This document shows positions 63,195 through 64,000 of a DNA stretch of 64,000 nucleotides, in pieces. The notes beneath the pieces are model-generated. The model was not told the DNA's origin and searched no databases. It saw only the letters and a list, made by a program, of their open reading frames with translations. The translations under genes and the position numbers were made by a program. This stretch comes from Saccharibacillus sacchari DSM 19268 (GTDB lineage Bacteria; Bacillota; Bacilli; Paenibacillales; Paenibacillaceae). The stretch lies in NCBI RefSeq assembly GCF_000585395.1, contig NZ_KK073875.1, forward strand, positions 2,790,017-2,854,016. Direction: 5' to 3'. The first letter of the stretch is position 1, and each line of letters starts with the position of its first letter.

Positions 63195-64000
63195 TACATC
63201 ACGTCCAGCTTATTGGTAATCATGTAGTATTCGCTGAGCGAGCTGACCCAGTTTTTAACCTTTTTGCCGTTGTAGGCAACAATGGTGGACGGGTGCAGCA
63301 CGAACGAATTCAACACGTTGTCGTGTACATAGTTGGCGGCCTGCTCGGCAAGCTCGGCGCGCTTTTCGGGAGCGACGGTCAGATTCAGCTCGTCGATGAT
63401 CGCCGTCAATTCAGGATCTTCCGAACCGCTAAAGTTGAGGGCGCCCGTCGGGTGGTACGTCGCGTTCAGATAGTAACCGGCGTCGCCGCGCGGCGCGGTC
63501 AGGTTGCTGTAAGTCGCGATGTCCCAATCCCGATTGGAGGCCATGTATTCTTCCGGCGTATCGATCTGGCGGATTTCCACGTCGATGCCGATCTGTTTGG
63601 CGTCCGATTGGAACACCTGCGCGATCAGCGGCAGGTCGGCACGGGCGGAGTAGGTGAGCAGCGTAAGCTTCAGCGGCTTGCCGTCTTTGGCCATGATGCC
63701 GTTTTCCAGTTTGTAGCCTGCGGCTTCCAGATGCTTCACGGCAGCTTCCGAACCGGATTCGGTCGACTTGTTGTCATACTCCGGCGCGAACGGCAGGGAA
63801 GGCAGGAACGGTCCGATCGCGGCTTCGGCGTGGCCGAGCAGGATCGTATCGACGATGCCTTGACGGTCGATCAGCGCGTCGAGCGCTTTGCGCACGTTCA
63901 GGTCTTTGATGCTTTCGCGTTCCATATTCATTGTCAACTGATGCACGCGGAACGTCGAGGCGGATTCCACGACCATGCCGTCGATGGCTTTGAGCGATTC
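63194..64000 (-). CDS. Nickel/metallophore- or peptide-type ABC substrate-binding protein (C-terminal part)
   Basis: About 268 residues of an SBP_bac_5 protein whose N terminus lies beyond the window. 'DLNVRKALDALIDRQGIVDTILLGHAEAAIGPFLPS' and 'NRDWDIATYSNLTAPRGDAGYYLNATYHPTGALNF' are close to the NikA/CntA-type subfamily, including the 'APRGD' segment. It delivers a nickel chelate, metallophore or peptide to the permeases encoded next. Metal type cannot be fixed without the N-terminal half. The signal peptide and lipobox are outside the window. Confidence 0.88.
   Translation of the reverse strand, partial: ESLKAIDGMVVESASTFRVHQLTMNMERESIKDLNVRKALDALIDRQGIVDTILLGHAEAAIGPFLPSLPFAPEYDNKSTESGSEAAVKHLEAAGYKLENGIMAKDGKPLKLTLLTYSARADLPLIAQVFQSDAKQIGIDVEIRQIDTPEEYMASNRDWDIATYSNLTAPRGDAGYYLNATYHPTGALNFSGSEDPELTAIIDELNLTVAPEKRAELAEQAANYVHDNVLNSFVLHPSTIVAYNGKKVKNWVSSLSEYYMITNKLDVM

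Overview
The window is about 64 kb of moderately GC-rich, densely coding chromosome. It looks like a spore-forming Gram-positive bacterium of the Paenibacillaceae (Paenibacillus/Saccharibacillus-like). The evidence is strong AGGAGG-type ribosome sites with frequent TTG/GTG starts, Spo0M, an IDEAL-domain protein, a YesM/YesN-type kinase and AraC regulator beside a CUT1 sugar transporter, consensus cre and Fur sites, and AACGGA-type intergenic palindromes. No rRNA, tRNA, CRISPR array, prophage or intact insertion sequence was seen. The strain assignment is inference.

Layout. 0.3-9.3 kb: a GIY-YIG protein, uridine kinase, a membrane diguanylate cyclase, three tandem soluble PAS chemoreceptors, a luciferase-like oxidoreductase, Spo0M and a TIGR01777 epimerase. 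9.5-14.7 kb: an HD-GYP protein with a degenerate receiver domain, an RlmN-type rRNA methylase, rhamnose mutarotase and PutP. 15.0-20.4 kb: a YgiB-like secreted protein, a YgiC-like ATP-grasp ligase, a lipoprotein and a DUF350 membrane protein in one overlapping operon, followed by divergent DUF4178 and K+ channel genes. This is the most suggestive functional module in the window. 20.7-32.6 kb: RidA, an SgrR-like regulator, a DUF4173 membrane protein, a Ca2+-type P-ATPase, a Fur-boxed siderophore-binding lipoprotein, an Rrf2 regulator, an IDEAL protein, a GH18 protein and small unknowns. 32.8-41.3 kb: DoxX, a MFS/TetR pair, a DUF2339-DUF3999 operon and a nitroreductase. 41.5-55.8 kb: formate-THF ligase, then a glycan-utilisation locus. 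That locus holds a GH43 arabinan-type enzyme, a membrane-anchored solute-binding sensor with histidine kinase and AraC response regulator, and an ABC importer without its own ATPase plus a GH2 enzyme, with cre sites. 56-64 kb: small unknowns, an alpha/beta hydrolase, an NmrA-family reductase and a NikABCDE/Opp-type importer truncated by the window end.

Two intergenic repeat families stand out and are not explained by the genes. One is a 106-bp element with inverted ends and an internal hairpin (two full and two defective copies). The other is a 155-244 bp nested-palindrome family (three copies). In the second family the stems differ between copies but stay paired, while an internal loop is conserved. 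Two of its copies flank the ATP-grasp operon in inverted orientation.
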